Shown: in pieces, positions 1 to 10,478 of the stretch
Position numbering within the stretch: position 1 is the stretch's first letter
How the letters are laid out: each line of letters starts with the position of its first letter
NCBI GenBank assembly: GCA_003971905.1
Contig: RSEE01000009.1
Span: 620,001 to 684,000, forward strand
DNA from: Moniliella sp. 'wahieum'
Lineage: Eukaryota > Basidiomycota > Moniliellomycetes > Moniliellales > Moniliellaceae
Length of the DNA: 64,000 nucleotides
Reading direction: 5' to 3'
The notes under the pieces: generated by a model
Seen by the model: only the letters and a program-made list of their open reading frames with translations
Told to the model about the DNA's origin: nothing
The model's database searches: none
Translations under genes and position numbers: made by a program

Positions 1-2
1 TT

Positions 3-1175
3 TCACCGTTTATGCCGTTTGTCCCGTATGGCTACGGCATGGTTCCTGGGCAAGCGGTCGGACCGCCGGCTGCCACAGGGGTAGCCAGTATCGGCAGTAC
101 TCGCTCCCGTCCTCGTGGTCGTGCCCACCCGCATTCGCGCTCCCACCTACGATCGCGTTCCACGTCTTCGCGCTCCTCCTCGGGATCGGGATCATCGTCG
201 GGATCTACATCCGGGTCGGGAACTGCGTCGGGATCGGGGTCGGGATCAGGGTCCGGGTCGGAATCGGGGTCCGGGTCAGGGTCCGAGTCGGAACCCGAGA
301 CGGATCGGGTGGGTGGGCGCGCTGAACTGGCTCCTGCCACTGAGCGCATGGAGACCAGCCAGGTGACGCAGGCACAGGAGGATACGGGGTTGGGCGCCGC
401 ACTGCGCCAACTTCAGCGCTTGCAAGATCAATTGGACCGCGAAGAGGCGGTGGGAAAGCCTGCCGCCGCCTCGACCGCTACCCCGCCGCCGCACTCCCCA
501 CCGTACTCGCACACGGCGCCGCAATCTGTACCTGCACCAGAGCCTGCGCCTGCTTCTGTGCCTGCTTCTGTGCCTGCTTCTGTGCCTGCTTCTGTGCCTG
601 CTTCTGTGCCTGCATCTGCCCCGGAACCGTACCACCGAACATCGGCGAAGGGGGCGGAAGAGCGTGGGGATGGTACCGTTTCGCCTACGTTGCCCACGTC
701 GGATCCTTCCCGCATTCCGAGCGAGGAGGGACACGGCAATGAGACCAACGGGGTCGAGGGGGGGTTGGCTTCTGATCCTGCTGCCCCCCGCATGTCGGAT
801 AAGGATACGGATGCGGATGCTCCAGGGCGGGAGGACCGTGAGTCGGAGCGCAAAGGAGATGCCGCCAAGCTTCCGGCTCCACCCAAGGAACCCCCTGCGA
901 GCTCTGATGTGGGCTCACATGTGGCCCGACCTGCGGATGAGGGTGCGGATGCAGAGGGGGATGCCGGAGAGGAGATGGAGCTGGGGGATCTGGACGAGGC
1001 GGATCTGGCGCTGCTGTACGCTGCGGCGCAGGAGGTGGAGGTGGAGGAGGTGGCGGCGGCAGAGGCGGTCAAAGAGGCGCAGGAGGCAGAGGTGGCCAAG
1101 ACGAGGGCGAGTGCGGCGCCGAAGCGTGCGGCCGAGGGGAGCGCGGTGGGCGCCAAGCGGCTGCGTGTGGGCTAG
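3..1175 (+). CDS. Ser/Gly- and acid-rich protein, C-terminal part (5' truncated)
   Basis: The frame is open to the left edge, so only the C-terminal ~390 residues are present. The first visible Met, at base 12, is probably internal. The order is a Pro/Gly start, an Arg/Ser/His-rich stretch, a long Ser-Gly dipeptide run (codons near 170-290), a short predicted helix with Leu/Gln/Arg (near 390-450), a Pro/Ala repeat and an acidic, Ala/Glu-rich helix (near 970-1110). It ends in a basic tail (AKRLRV) that could be a nuclear localisation signal. No family is recognised. Composition suggests a disordered nuclear or regulatory protein, which is inference only. No frameshift was noticed. Confidence 0.6.
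   Translation, partial: SPFMPFVPYGYGMVPGQAVGPPAATGVASIGSTRSRPRGRAHPHSRSHLRSRSTSSRSSSGSGSSSGSTSGSGTASGSGSGSGSGSESGSGSGSESEPETDRVGGRAELAPATERMETSQVTQAQEDTGLGAALRQLQRLQDQLDREEAVGKPAAASTATPPPHSPPYSHTAPQSVPAPEPAPASVPASVPASVPASVPASVPASAPEPYHRTSAKGAEERGDGTVSPTLPTSDPSRIPSEEGHGNETNGVEGGLASDPAAPRMSDKDTDADAPGREDRESERKGDAAKLPAPPKEPPASSDVGSHVARPADEGADAEGDAGEEMELGDLDEADLALLYAAAQEVEVEEVAAAEAVKEAQEAEVAKTRASAAPKRAAEGSAVGAKRLRVG
548..607 (+). repeat. 12-bp coding minisatellite, five perfect copies
   Basis: The unit GCCTGCTTCTGT repeats five times without change and is followed by one degenerate copy. It encodes a four-residue Pro-Ala-Ser-Val repeat inside the truncated first protein. Identical copies point to recent expansion by slippage or unequal exchange. 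Confidence 0.9.
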
Positions 1176-1474
1176 GAGCAGGCGCTGTCCGAGGCATGAC
1201 TTGCTTGCTTGCTTGCTGGATGTATGGATGTATGAATGATGGAGAGAGCGTCTCTTGCCTTCCCTCTCGCCCGTTGCTGGATGGGATCTGTCGTGTGTAG
1301 ATGAGCTATAGATCGGCTATAGTCCCCGCAAAACGCGCGCGCCCTGCCTCGAACCAGCGGCGGCGCGGGCGGACGCCAGCATCCATCAGCAGCTCACGCG
1401 AGACTAGAAATTGAAACGAGCACCGCCGCCTGGGCGCTTCCCACCACCTCGTCTTCGCGTCCGCTTCTTCCGGC
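1176..1474. other. intergenic, promoter side of the deacetylase
   Basis: About 300 bp without a gene. It contains a GCTT tetranucleotide run near 1201, two CTATAG boxes near 1305 and 1317, and long C tracts just downstream around the start codon. No other signal is seen. Confidence 0.5.
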
Positions 1475-4400
1475 ATGGCGCCCCCCCCCCCCGCCCCACG
1501 CCCCCCCCCCGCCGCCGCCCCCTCCCCACCCCACTCCTGCGCCTGCTCCCTCGCGCCCCGGCTGGTGTACAACAGCCTCATGCTCCTCCACCGCCACCCC
1601 GTCGACGCCCACCCGAAGCGCCCCTCCGCACCGCCCACATCTTCCGCCTGCTCAAGACGTCGGCTACCTGGCCAAGCTCGTGCGCGTGCCCACGCGCGAA
1701 GCGCGTCGCAGCGAGATCCGCCGTGTCCACACCCAGGCTGTTGTGAGCGGCGTGTACAACAGCGCGCTCCTGCCCCCCGCCGTGCTTTCTGCCCAGGCTC
1801 CGCAGCTCGAGCGCGACAGCAGCTTGTACCTCAACGATACTCGGCTGTCTGTGCGCGTCTGTCGGCCGGCAGCTTGGTGGAGATGTGCGAGGCGGTCGTC
1901 TCGGGTCGCATCCGTAACGGCTTTGCCCTCATCCGTCCGCCCGGGCACCACGCCGAGCCCGACCGCTCAATGGGCTTTTGTCTCTTCAACAATGTCGCGA
2001 TTGCCGTGCGCGCCATGCAGGACCGCTACCCAGCCGGGGAGCGGGCGGTGCGACGAGTGATGATTTTGGACTGGTCCGTCTTGCTCTTTCCTTTCGCATT
2101 TGCGTTTTGTTGGGATGGTTGTTTTTTGTGCTGTGTATGTGGACTGCTGACCCTTCTCTTTGCTCTCGTCACCTTGCACACACAGGGACGTACACCATGG
2201 CAACGGCACCCAGGCCGTGTTCAACGACGATCCATCGGTGCTGTACGTGTCACTGCATCGGTACGACGATGGCACGTTTTATCCCGGTGGTCCCTTTGGG
2301 TCGGCGGAGAGCGTGGGCGTAGGTGCCGGGCGCGGGTACAGTGTCAATGTGCCGTGGCCGACGTATGGCATGGGCGATGGCGACTACCTCGCTGCGTTTG
2401 ACCAGATCATCATGCCCATCGCTACCGAGTACGCGCCCGACCTGGTCATCATCTCGGCCGGGTTTGATGCGGCCAAGGGCGACCCGCTCGGGCTGAACTT
2501 GGTTTCGCCCACGGGCTATGCGCACATGACCAGCCGTCTTGCCGAGCTGGCCGGCGGTCGCTTGGTGGTGGCGCTCGAAGGCGGGTACAATGTCGATGCC
2601 ATCGCTCCTTCTGCCTTGGCTGTGACACGTGTCTTGCTCGGCGAGCACCTCCTGCCTTGCCACCACGCACCATCGCATCGCCAACGGCACGAAGGACGTG
2701 TGCCAAAGTGCGCAGTGTGCATGCTCGCTTTTGGACCAACCTGGCCGACCCGGATCTGAGCAGTGAGGCCGACCCCTCGCGCTCTGCTACTACTACCGCT
2801 ATCACCACTTCAGCTTCTGCTACTACTTCTGCCGCCACCGCCGCCTCGCCAACCTCGACCGGAGAGGACAACCCAACCCCCGGCCAAACGCCGCCGGATC
2901 TCCGCGACCGGACCGGCATGGTTACGCCACCCAGCCCTCGCCATCCCGGCGACCGAGGCAGACTTGCTGCAGATTTGGCGGGAAAAGATATATTGGGACC
3001 ACTACCAGCTGACCCCGTTTGCCCTTCCCGACCCACCACCGTATGCCTACTTGCCCGACCACTCAGACCTCCCGCCCGCTTCGCTCGCCGAGCCAGACCA
3101 AACTCAAGATCAAGGCCAGGAGCAGACCCCGTGCGGGTCGAACCGGCACCTGCAACAGCACCCGCAACCGCTGCTACCACAGCAACAGCAATTTCCACAG
3201 CAGCAGCAGCAGCAGCAACACGGGCGGACCCAGTTGACCTTACAGCCGGTGCGAACGGTGCGAACGGTACGCGGGTGGTGGCTCTGCTCTACCCGCTCTA
3301 CCCGCTCTCTGCCCGGGGGTCTGACGACGTGGCCGGTGCCCACCTCGGAATTGGACGCGCCCCGGCGCAAACGATTCCTCCCACCGCCGCCCGTTGCCCC
3401 GCTGGTTCACGCCATGCTGCCGTACGACTTTTCGCCTCGGCCCACGGTGTGCCCCCTGACCCCTGTAGCTCCGGTTCTGGGTCAGGCTCCGGCTCAGGAT
3501 CGGGCGTCCAGCCTGCTACACCTCAGCCAAGGGCTACCGTGCCGTGGCTCTACGTGCACGATACAGGGCCCTACCGTGCTGGGTGGGCACGAAAGTGGTA
3601 CGCCGCTGGACAACAGTGGGGGCTGGACCTTTGCCTCGGTCCCGGACCCCGCGCGCTCGTCGCGTGAACCCGAGCCCGCGTCCAATACCAACCCCAACCC
3701 CAACCCAACCCAATCCAACCCCAATACCAACCCCAATCCTAATCCCAACGACGATCATCATCATGATCACAACCGGGACGAGATGACGTCGCTCTTGACC
3801 TGGGCACGGGCCAACCGGGTGGCTGTGGTGGACGTGTGCGCGTTGGTGGCGCCCGTCCATCGGCTCCGATGGCGCAACGACCGTACAGTACTTCGTACAC
3901 CGGCGTGGGGAAAGAGGTGATGGCGCAGCTTGCGCGCTGGGCCGGCTCTCGGTATCGTGCTCCGGTGAGTGTCCAGGACGCGATTGGGCTCGCGGCGATC
4001 GCAGCGTGGATGGGCGGTAGTTTGTGTGGGCTTCCGCGGATTCTGGTGGGCAGTGGCAGTGCCGGTGTGGACGGCGTGATGGCGGTGATAGCGCGCGCGG
4101 GACGAGAAGGTGGCTGCGATTGTCCAACTGGCTGGCATGGGCGCTGTGCCGCACACGCCTGGAGCCAGCACGATTGCCGCTCATTTCCCCCAGGGGACAG
4201 GAGCAGGACTGGGCGTGTCGCACCACGACCGTCTGTTGGCCGCCCGGTTGGAAGCCGAACAGGTGACGCAAGTGTACCACGATCGCTCCTTGGTCTTGCT
4301 CCCCACACGCATCCGGCCGCCTCCCGCTCGCGGTCCCTCTCGGCGCGGCATGGTACGATTGCCGTGTCGAACTGTGCCAGTCCCACCCGGCTCGTCGCTG

Positions 4401-4730
4401 AGGAGATGGGCCGGATCACCGCGTTCCTCAATGACAAATTGGGCTTTGCATCTAGCCCTGCCGTGTCGGACTCTGCTCCTGGGCCTGCTCCGGCTACTGC
4501 TACTGCTCCGGTTGCTGCACACCGGCTGCTGCTCCCGCCCCTGTTTCCTGCCGCGGCCCCTGTCCCGCCGCGGCCCCTGCTCTCCTGCTCCTGCTCCCGT
4601 CCCTGCTCCAGCCATGGCCTCAGCCACAGCCTCAGCCTCGACCTCTGCCCCTGCTGCCTCGACTGCTCCAACCGCTCCAACCGCTCTCGCGCCCCCCGAG
4701 GCGGGCGCGATGCATGCCGCCGCAGTATAA
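1475..4730 (+). CDS. HDA1: class II histone deacetylase, Hda1-like, with Arb2 tail
   Basis: A zinc-dependent lysine deacetylase of the Hda1 class, expected to act on histones in the nucleus. Visible family motifs, in order, are a GxVY-type start, [15 protein letters not shown] (near 1940), [11 protein letters not shown] (split by an intron), [11 protein letters not shown] (near 2455) and EGGYN (near 2580). The zinc ligands Asp/His of DVHHGNG and Asp of GFDA are intact. An intron at 2074-2185 joins codons TG|G; its donor is GTCCGT. After a Ser/Pro/Gln-rich linker (poly-Q near 3195) the Arb2 domain follows (about 3780-4480), with [10 protein letters not shown] and LVAEEMGRI recognisable. The N-terminal region (1590-1860) and the tail switch frame several times, and the C-terminal Ala/Pro run makes the stop (4730 or 4747) uncertain. 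Confidence 0.88.
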
Positions 4731-4983
4731 CAGAGGAAGAAAGGTAGGCAGGGCAAGCGCAAACTAAACTAAGGTAAGGTAAGATCACAATTAAGCTAAC
4801 CCAACCAATGAACACGAATCACCCCCCGCAATAAGGCCCAAAGGAAGGAAGACGGGGGGAGGGTAGGCAACCCACACATGATTCATCGTTCGTATCAACG
4901 TTTTCAGTGGCACGGGTTTTTTCGGTGTACAACATTCGTATACAAGTACCAAGTCGTCCAAGCAACTGGAGCAAACAGCCGGC

Positions 4984-7030
4984 CTACCACCGCCCATGGG
5001 ACTTGCACGAGTAACTGGCCCGATCAGAAATTAGGTACGGCAGGTGACGATGGGGTGGTCGGCGCGGTGCTGAGGGAAAGGGAGGGAAGGGGGTGGAGAG
5101 CAAGCGAGAGGAGGAGCGCGGGGGACCGAGGGAATGAAGGGCATGAAAAGAAAAACGAGAACGCGCCACCTCGATCGGCTCGACCCGCTGACTGGTGAGA
5201 GAGAGCGACCGAAGCCAGTGAGGGAGCCCTACCTGGCGCTGGAGCTGGAGCTGGAGCCGGGGCAGGAGCGGACGCAGGCGCATGCGCCAAAGGTGAACTG
5301 GAGCTGAGACTGGAACTGGAACTGGAGCCGGAACGGGAACTTGTCCCGCTCGTTCCTTCAAGTAGAGCGAGATGGCGTCCAACTCGTCCCCTACGAAGCA
5401 AAGCGTGAGCCAAGTGGGTTCGATCCGCCATGGGCAAGCGCGGCCATACGTTCCAAAGCCTGAGGGTCAACATCGAGGTGGGTGGGTCCCTGTGTCGCAC
5501 TGTTGGGCTCAGGAAGTCCTACCTCGCCCTCCGGATGGGCCGACGGGGCCAACGGGGCCAAAGGTACCATCTCCGCGCGAGAACTGTAGGAACGGGGAGA
5601 AGCCATGGAAGACCGAGGTTGGCTGCGCGGTAGCGGAGCAGACGAGAAACGGTACGAGGTGTTGGGCAACGGAGCAGGATGGGACAAGGGGGCGCGTGCG
5701 AACCCGAACCCGATCGATACCCAAATCCAGATCCAGCCCAGACCCAGACCCAGACCGACCCAGAGCAGGATCTGGATCGAGAACCAGGTCCCAAGCCCCG
5801 GAAGGGGGGGGCGCAGAAGCAAAAGAAGACGGGAGACCCAGACCCAAGTGAGTGGAAAATCGTGGAGAGGGGGCGAACGGGGGGCGGAGCGTGTGCTACC
5901 GCTACTGTGTAGCAAGGGGGACGAGAGGTCCGTAGGTGGACTGCGGGGGGGCAGGAGGGAGGGGACGGGGAAGGATAGGAATGCAAATCCGAGGCGGCAG
6001 GGAGCGAGCTAAGGGACAGCTTGGCACTGTTTGCGGTCGAGGTGCGGCGGGCCGGAACCGGTGTAAGCACTCTGTGCGCGCGCATGCGCAGCCATGGATG
6101 CAGTAGATGGGGTGGATGCGGCAGGCAGGAGAAGCGCCGTTGCCCCGTTCGCGCAGAGGGGCAAAGAAGGAGCGGCGCACACGCGACCGGTCGGGCGGCG
6201 AGGAGAGACTGAGACGGCGTGGACGCCGAGAAGCACGGCGGGAAGATGGATTGGATGGGTGGGATTGCGGCAGAGGCATTGGGGGAGGTAAAACGAATGT
6301 GGTGTCTGCGCGCCTGGTGATGGGGGCACAACCGGAGGGGAGGCGGCATAGGAGGAGGCGGAGGAAAACGGGAAGGCAGAGGGAGAAGGGAAGGTGCGCG
6401 AGGGGACGGCGGGGGATGTCGTGCAGACTCGAGGCAACGGCAGGACGAGTGTGAGAGACAGAGGAGAAGCGGTGTCTGCGGGAAAACGAGCAGGACGAAC
6501 GCCGGATGTCAGCCACGGCCATGGCCGTGGCGCGATGGGACCATGCGGGAAGCGCAGTGGGAGTGGCAAGAAGCTGGACGGTGGCAGCACGGTACATGCG
6601 GGCAAGGTCGCCTGGGATCAATGCGACCAGGTCGCCGTGCTCGTCACGCGGCACGGCGGAGCAAAAGACGTCGGGCCAGGGGCAGTCCAGTCCGAATACA
6701 GGCATGGCCCAAGGAGCCGCCTCCAGGTCCTTCTCCGCCTCCTCCGCCTCCTCTGGCTCGTCCTCGTCGTCATCTCCTGGGGAGAAAGGAGGTGGAATGA
6801 AAGACGGGGCACGGGAGAAGGCAAAGGGGTGGAGGAAGGAGCTGGGGACGGATGGGCGGATGCAGATTGAGGTGGCTGCGCATGTGAGGAGTGGCTGCTG
6901 GTACTGCTGCTGCTGTCGCTGGGGGAGGGGCTGTGGGTGTAGAGGTCGAGGATGGAAAGGGTAGCGGAGAGGGCGTCAAGGGTGCTGTCGGGGGTGCTGA
7001 TGCCCGGCGGCGTGGGGCCATGGCGGCCAT
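4984..7030 (-). CDS. unrecognised protein, low complexity, frames broken
   Basis: Convergent with the deacetylase gene. Reading down the minus strand from an ATG at 7030, protein-like segments appear in changing frames. They are STLDALSATLSILDLYT (near 6960), an acidic run followed by DLVALIPGDLARMYRAATVQL (near 6620-6700), LDVDPQALERMAAL (near 5440) and GDELDAISLYLKERAG (near 5370), then Ser and Ala-Pro repeats. At 5388 one base separates the last two frames. The segment 6770-6830 ends in a good splice-acceptor sequence, so an intron there is possible. The middle (5500-6600) is poorly resolved. No family is recognised. Confidence 0.4.
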
Positions 7031-7119
7031 GGGGTGGGGGGGGGTTGAGAGACGGTGGTGGTGGGGGGGGACGCAGGCGAGTGGCTCGCAGAAGAGAGCA
7101 GGGGTCACGTGACTTGGTG

Positions 7120-7939
7120 TGGCCAATAGCAGAAGCGCTTCCTTTGGTTGCCGGTTACCGCCATCTTGGCGCACCCGCACGTGGCTGTCTGTGTGGGATG
7201 CGGGCTGCCATGGACGTCGGCATGTTCAGCGGAAGACATGCGGGGGGGTGCTCGAGGGAGGGATGGGGAAACGGCATAGCTGATTACTACAAAAGGGGGG
7301 ACGCGAGGAGGGCCTGGTGCTGATGGGGACGCGAGGAGGGCCTGCATGGTGCAGATGGACGACGGCGGATACAAAAGCGGGGGTTATGATACGCTGCATG
7401 CCGAGTGGTGGATTGGATGGGGCCCCAAGTTGGTTGCCGGCGCGCCAAGGCGCTAAGCGTGGATGGCCGACAGGGGATGGGGGATGGAATGGGAGGCATG
7501 GGCGGCATGGCAACCAGCGACGCACTGGCCGCGTGTGGCGTGGATCGGAATGGCAGCGGCGGGGGACGGAGGTGATGGGATCGCTGATCGGATCCAGCCG
7601 ATCGACTGATCGAATCGTCGTCGGTCGATCCACGCCCGATCGCTCGTCTCGCTATTCGAGGGGGAATCAGGCAGGGCAAGAGTATAGGCGAGTGTCGCGC
7701 AGGGGTTGTAGGCAGTCATTCCGTCCCATCTACCATCCATCCATCCATCCCATCATCTCTTCTACCCCATCCATCTCTTCTACCCCATCCATCTCTTCTA
7801 CCCCCATCCATCTCTTCTACCCCCATCCGTCCCATCTGCTCCCTGCTTCTCTTCTTCCCTTCCTCCCTTCTTTCTTTATCTCTCCTTCCTCTCTCTTCTT
7901 CTCCCCCCCCACCTCCGCCCTCTCTACAGCCAGCACGCC
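7120..7939. other. intergenic, divergent promoter region with minisatellite
   Basis: The stretch between the minus gene starting at 7030 and the plus gene starting near 7940 holds no supported gene. It has GATC-rich motifs near 7575-7640, a C/T-rich run toward 7900 typical of fungal core promoters, and the 18-bp repeat listed separately. Confidence 0.5.
7751..7830 (+). repeat. CTCTTCTACCCCATCCAT tandem repeat
   Basis: About four and a half copies of an 18-19 bp pyrimidine-rich unit, preceded by CCAT tetranucleotide repeats. The last copies have one extra C. It lies in the 5' region of the following gene. Confidence 0.85.
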
Positions 7940-9865
7940 ATGCACCCGCCCCACAGCTCCCTCTCCCAGCGCCGCAGCCCGCCCCCGCCACCACCGCTTG
8001 CCCCCCCCGGTCCCCCATCCCCCCCATCCTCCGCCCCCCGTTGGGCACCTACCCCCTGGCCTTGGTCCGCTTCCCCTTCCGCCCTATCTGCCCCGCCTCC
8101 AGGCCTCGTCCCCACCCCTCCCTCCACCACCCTCCCTCCCCACCCCCCTGCCCCTCCTCTTTCTCCCCAATAGCCCCCACCCGCATCTCGCCCCCAAACA
8201 CAATCCCCGCCACGTCGCCACCCAGGTTGCCCTCAGTGCCTTGTCCCTCGACGACGACGATGACGATGACAACGACCGCATCAACAACTACCAATACAAT
8301 GACTACGACAATGACGACCCAGTGGCGCGTCAAACGAACAGCCCAACCCATCCATCGAGCATTTGCACACGCACTCCTCCCAGTCAAAGGGGGCGTATCG
8401 CGCAGACAAGCATGCACTTGTTCTTTCTCTTCCTGGCCCCCGTTCTTCCATCTTGGCCTTCCCCGGTCAATTCCCTGCCGACCGATCGCCTGTCTCCCTC
8501 ACGGACTCCTCCCTGCCACCCGACCAAGGCACCCGGCGCAAGGGCCGGGCACGCATGAGCCAAGAAAAACGGCGCCGCCTCGCCCGCCGCCGGGAACGCG
8601 AACGCGAAGCTGCCTTGGCTGCTGCCGTCTCCACCGCTCCCTCCTTGGCCTTCGCACACTTGGAACCCCCCTCGCTCGCGTCCCAACATCCCCGCCCCCC
8701 CTCGGCCAGCAACAGTAGCAACCCTTCGCCTCTTGCTTCACACCGTGCGCAATCGAGCCGGAAGACCACGGTGACCTCATACCCGCCTCCTCCCGTGCGC
8801 TGGGGTCCGTAGGGAATAACTCACTGGGTCTAGCTGTGTACCCTGCTGGTCATGCCGACGACTGGCAACGTCCCCATCTCTCCCAGGATCACCTCGCCCA
8901 CCCGCGCCGCACCCAATGGGGCGACCCTCTCCCACGCCCCATCCATCGCTCCAGTCCGTCGCGAGCGCAGGGCCAGAGAGCGCTTCATCTCCTCGCCACA
9001 GACCAATCGGGAGATCGGGGCCATCAGGGCAATCGAGGCCAGTGCCCCCCTCCCGCATCTTCTTTCGCCACTGCCATCCCCTCGCGCTCGATGCTCCGAC
9101 CGCACCTTTACCCAGCGGACCAAGGCCTGGCATTGAGCCTGAACCTCAACCTGAACCTAAACCTGAACGTTGACAGCGACGAGGACAGGGACCGGGACCG
9201 TGCCTGGGACCGCGACTGGAACTGGGACCTGGAAAGGAACCTAGAAAGGGACCGGGACCTTCACCTGCGCCCGCCCCTCCTCCACCACGCTCCGCCCCTC
9301 CACACATATCCACCTTCCCCGTTCTCCCTTCACGTGCCGTTGCCCCTTCCCCAATCCCAACCTCCAACCCCCTCGACCCCAACCACAATCACCGTTGCCA
9401 CCACTGTACACTGTGCCCTCCCCTCAGCCCACCCTGCCAACCACAGCTCCCATCTGGTCTGCGGCCGACCCCTCCTCGCTTTATCCCGCTACCTTACCCC
9501 TGGCCTACTCCCTACGACTGACGCTGCTACTCTCGCGGCTGCTCCTGGGCCACCTCCACCGCGGTCCCTGTGCCCAGTCCGTATGCGCCTTCCCCCTCGC
9601 CGCGCCTGGCATGGTCGCCTCCCCGTCCGGTGGACGACACGCCGACGGCGCCAGCACTCCTGGCTCCCGTCCCACTGCTTCGCTACCTTTGCGCTCCTCT
9701 TCTTCCCAACTACCTTCGCCTCTGCCTTCACCCCTGCCTTCGCCCTTGCCTTCGCCCCTGCCTTTGCCGCATGCCGTGTTGCCCTCGCCTCATACCCACG
9801 CGCTCCACCACGCCTTGGCCACCGCATACACCACTCGGCGCCCTCCCGCGCCCACCTGGCCCTAA
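7940..9865 (+). CDS. unrecognised Pro/Ser-rich protein with basic and repeat segments
   Basis: The ATG at 7940 opens a Pro-rich N-terminus. Protein-like stretches follow in different frames: a run of about seven Asp (near 8250), SQEKRRRLARRRERERE (near 8556, strongly basic and helical), then VGNNSLGLAVYPAGHADDWQ directly after an apparent stop at 8810. This suggests one gene with a missing base near 8808. Next are a Leu-Asn dipeptide run and an Asp/Arg/Trp run (near 9140-9260), then Leu-Pro-Ser repeats to a stop at 9865. The basic segment could bind nucleic acid, but this is a guess. Low complexity and frame changes make the exact product uncertain. Confidence 0.4.
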
Positions 9866-10478
9866 TTCACCCCCCTTACCTTACCTCATTTACTGTCCTT
9901 TACCTGCCCCCCCTGTCCTGTCCTTTCCCGTCCTGTCCTGTCCTGTCCTATTGCACTGCATTGTCCCCGCTTTCTCCTTTCTTTTGTCTTGCGTTGCGAT
10001 GTGGGTCTGATTCAATGCGTGTCCGTGGACACGCGTGGACGTGGGATGGGGGTTGCGGGGAGCACTGAAGCGATCTGGTTCGTTTTTGGGGCGTGTTTTC
10101 TTGATTGTGCTTACCCCACCAAGTATGGGAGTAGAGCCCTGAACACCGGTGAGATCCAACCTTTCATCGTTGGTGGAGGGTCTATAACCATTCTCGAGTC
10201 TCCATCTTGTCTCCTCCCTCCCTTCTTCTCCCTTCTCCCTTCTCCCGTCCGACCCGCCCTGTGTCCTACACACTCAAGATACCTCTTTTGTCCCCACTCC
10301 TTTTCGCCTCGTGTACCTCGGGATCTTGCGCCCACCCCGTCCTTGCAATTGAATCAATCCGAATCCGATGCCGCATCCGTCTCCATCCTCCGTCTTTAGA
10401 ACGTTACTCGACAAAAACACAGGACGCCCACGTCCACAGGTTGCGTTAACATCTCTCTCGTCTCTTTTGGTCTGCTAC
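9866..10478. other. intergenic, nothing recognised
   Basis: Rich in CCTGT and CTCCC runs, with no gene-like frame, between a plus-strand gene end and a minus-strand gene end. It is probably the two 3' untranslated regions. Confidence 0.4.

Noticed and set aside
3739-4815. 358-codon minus-strand open frame
   Set aside because: Opposite to the Arb2 domain of the deacetylase, with no coherent composition.
7751-7830. possible CRISPR-like array
   Set aside because: The repeats are contiguous with no spacers, in a eukaryotic context; it is a simple minisatellite.
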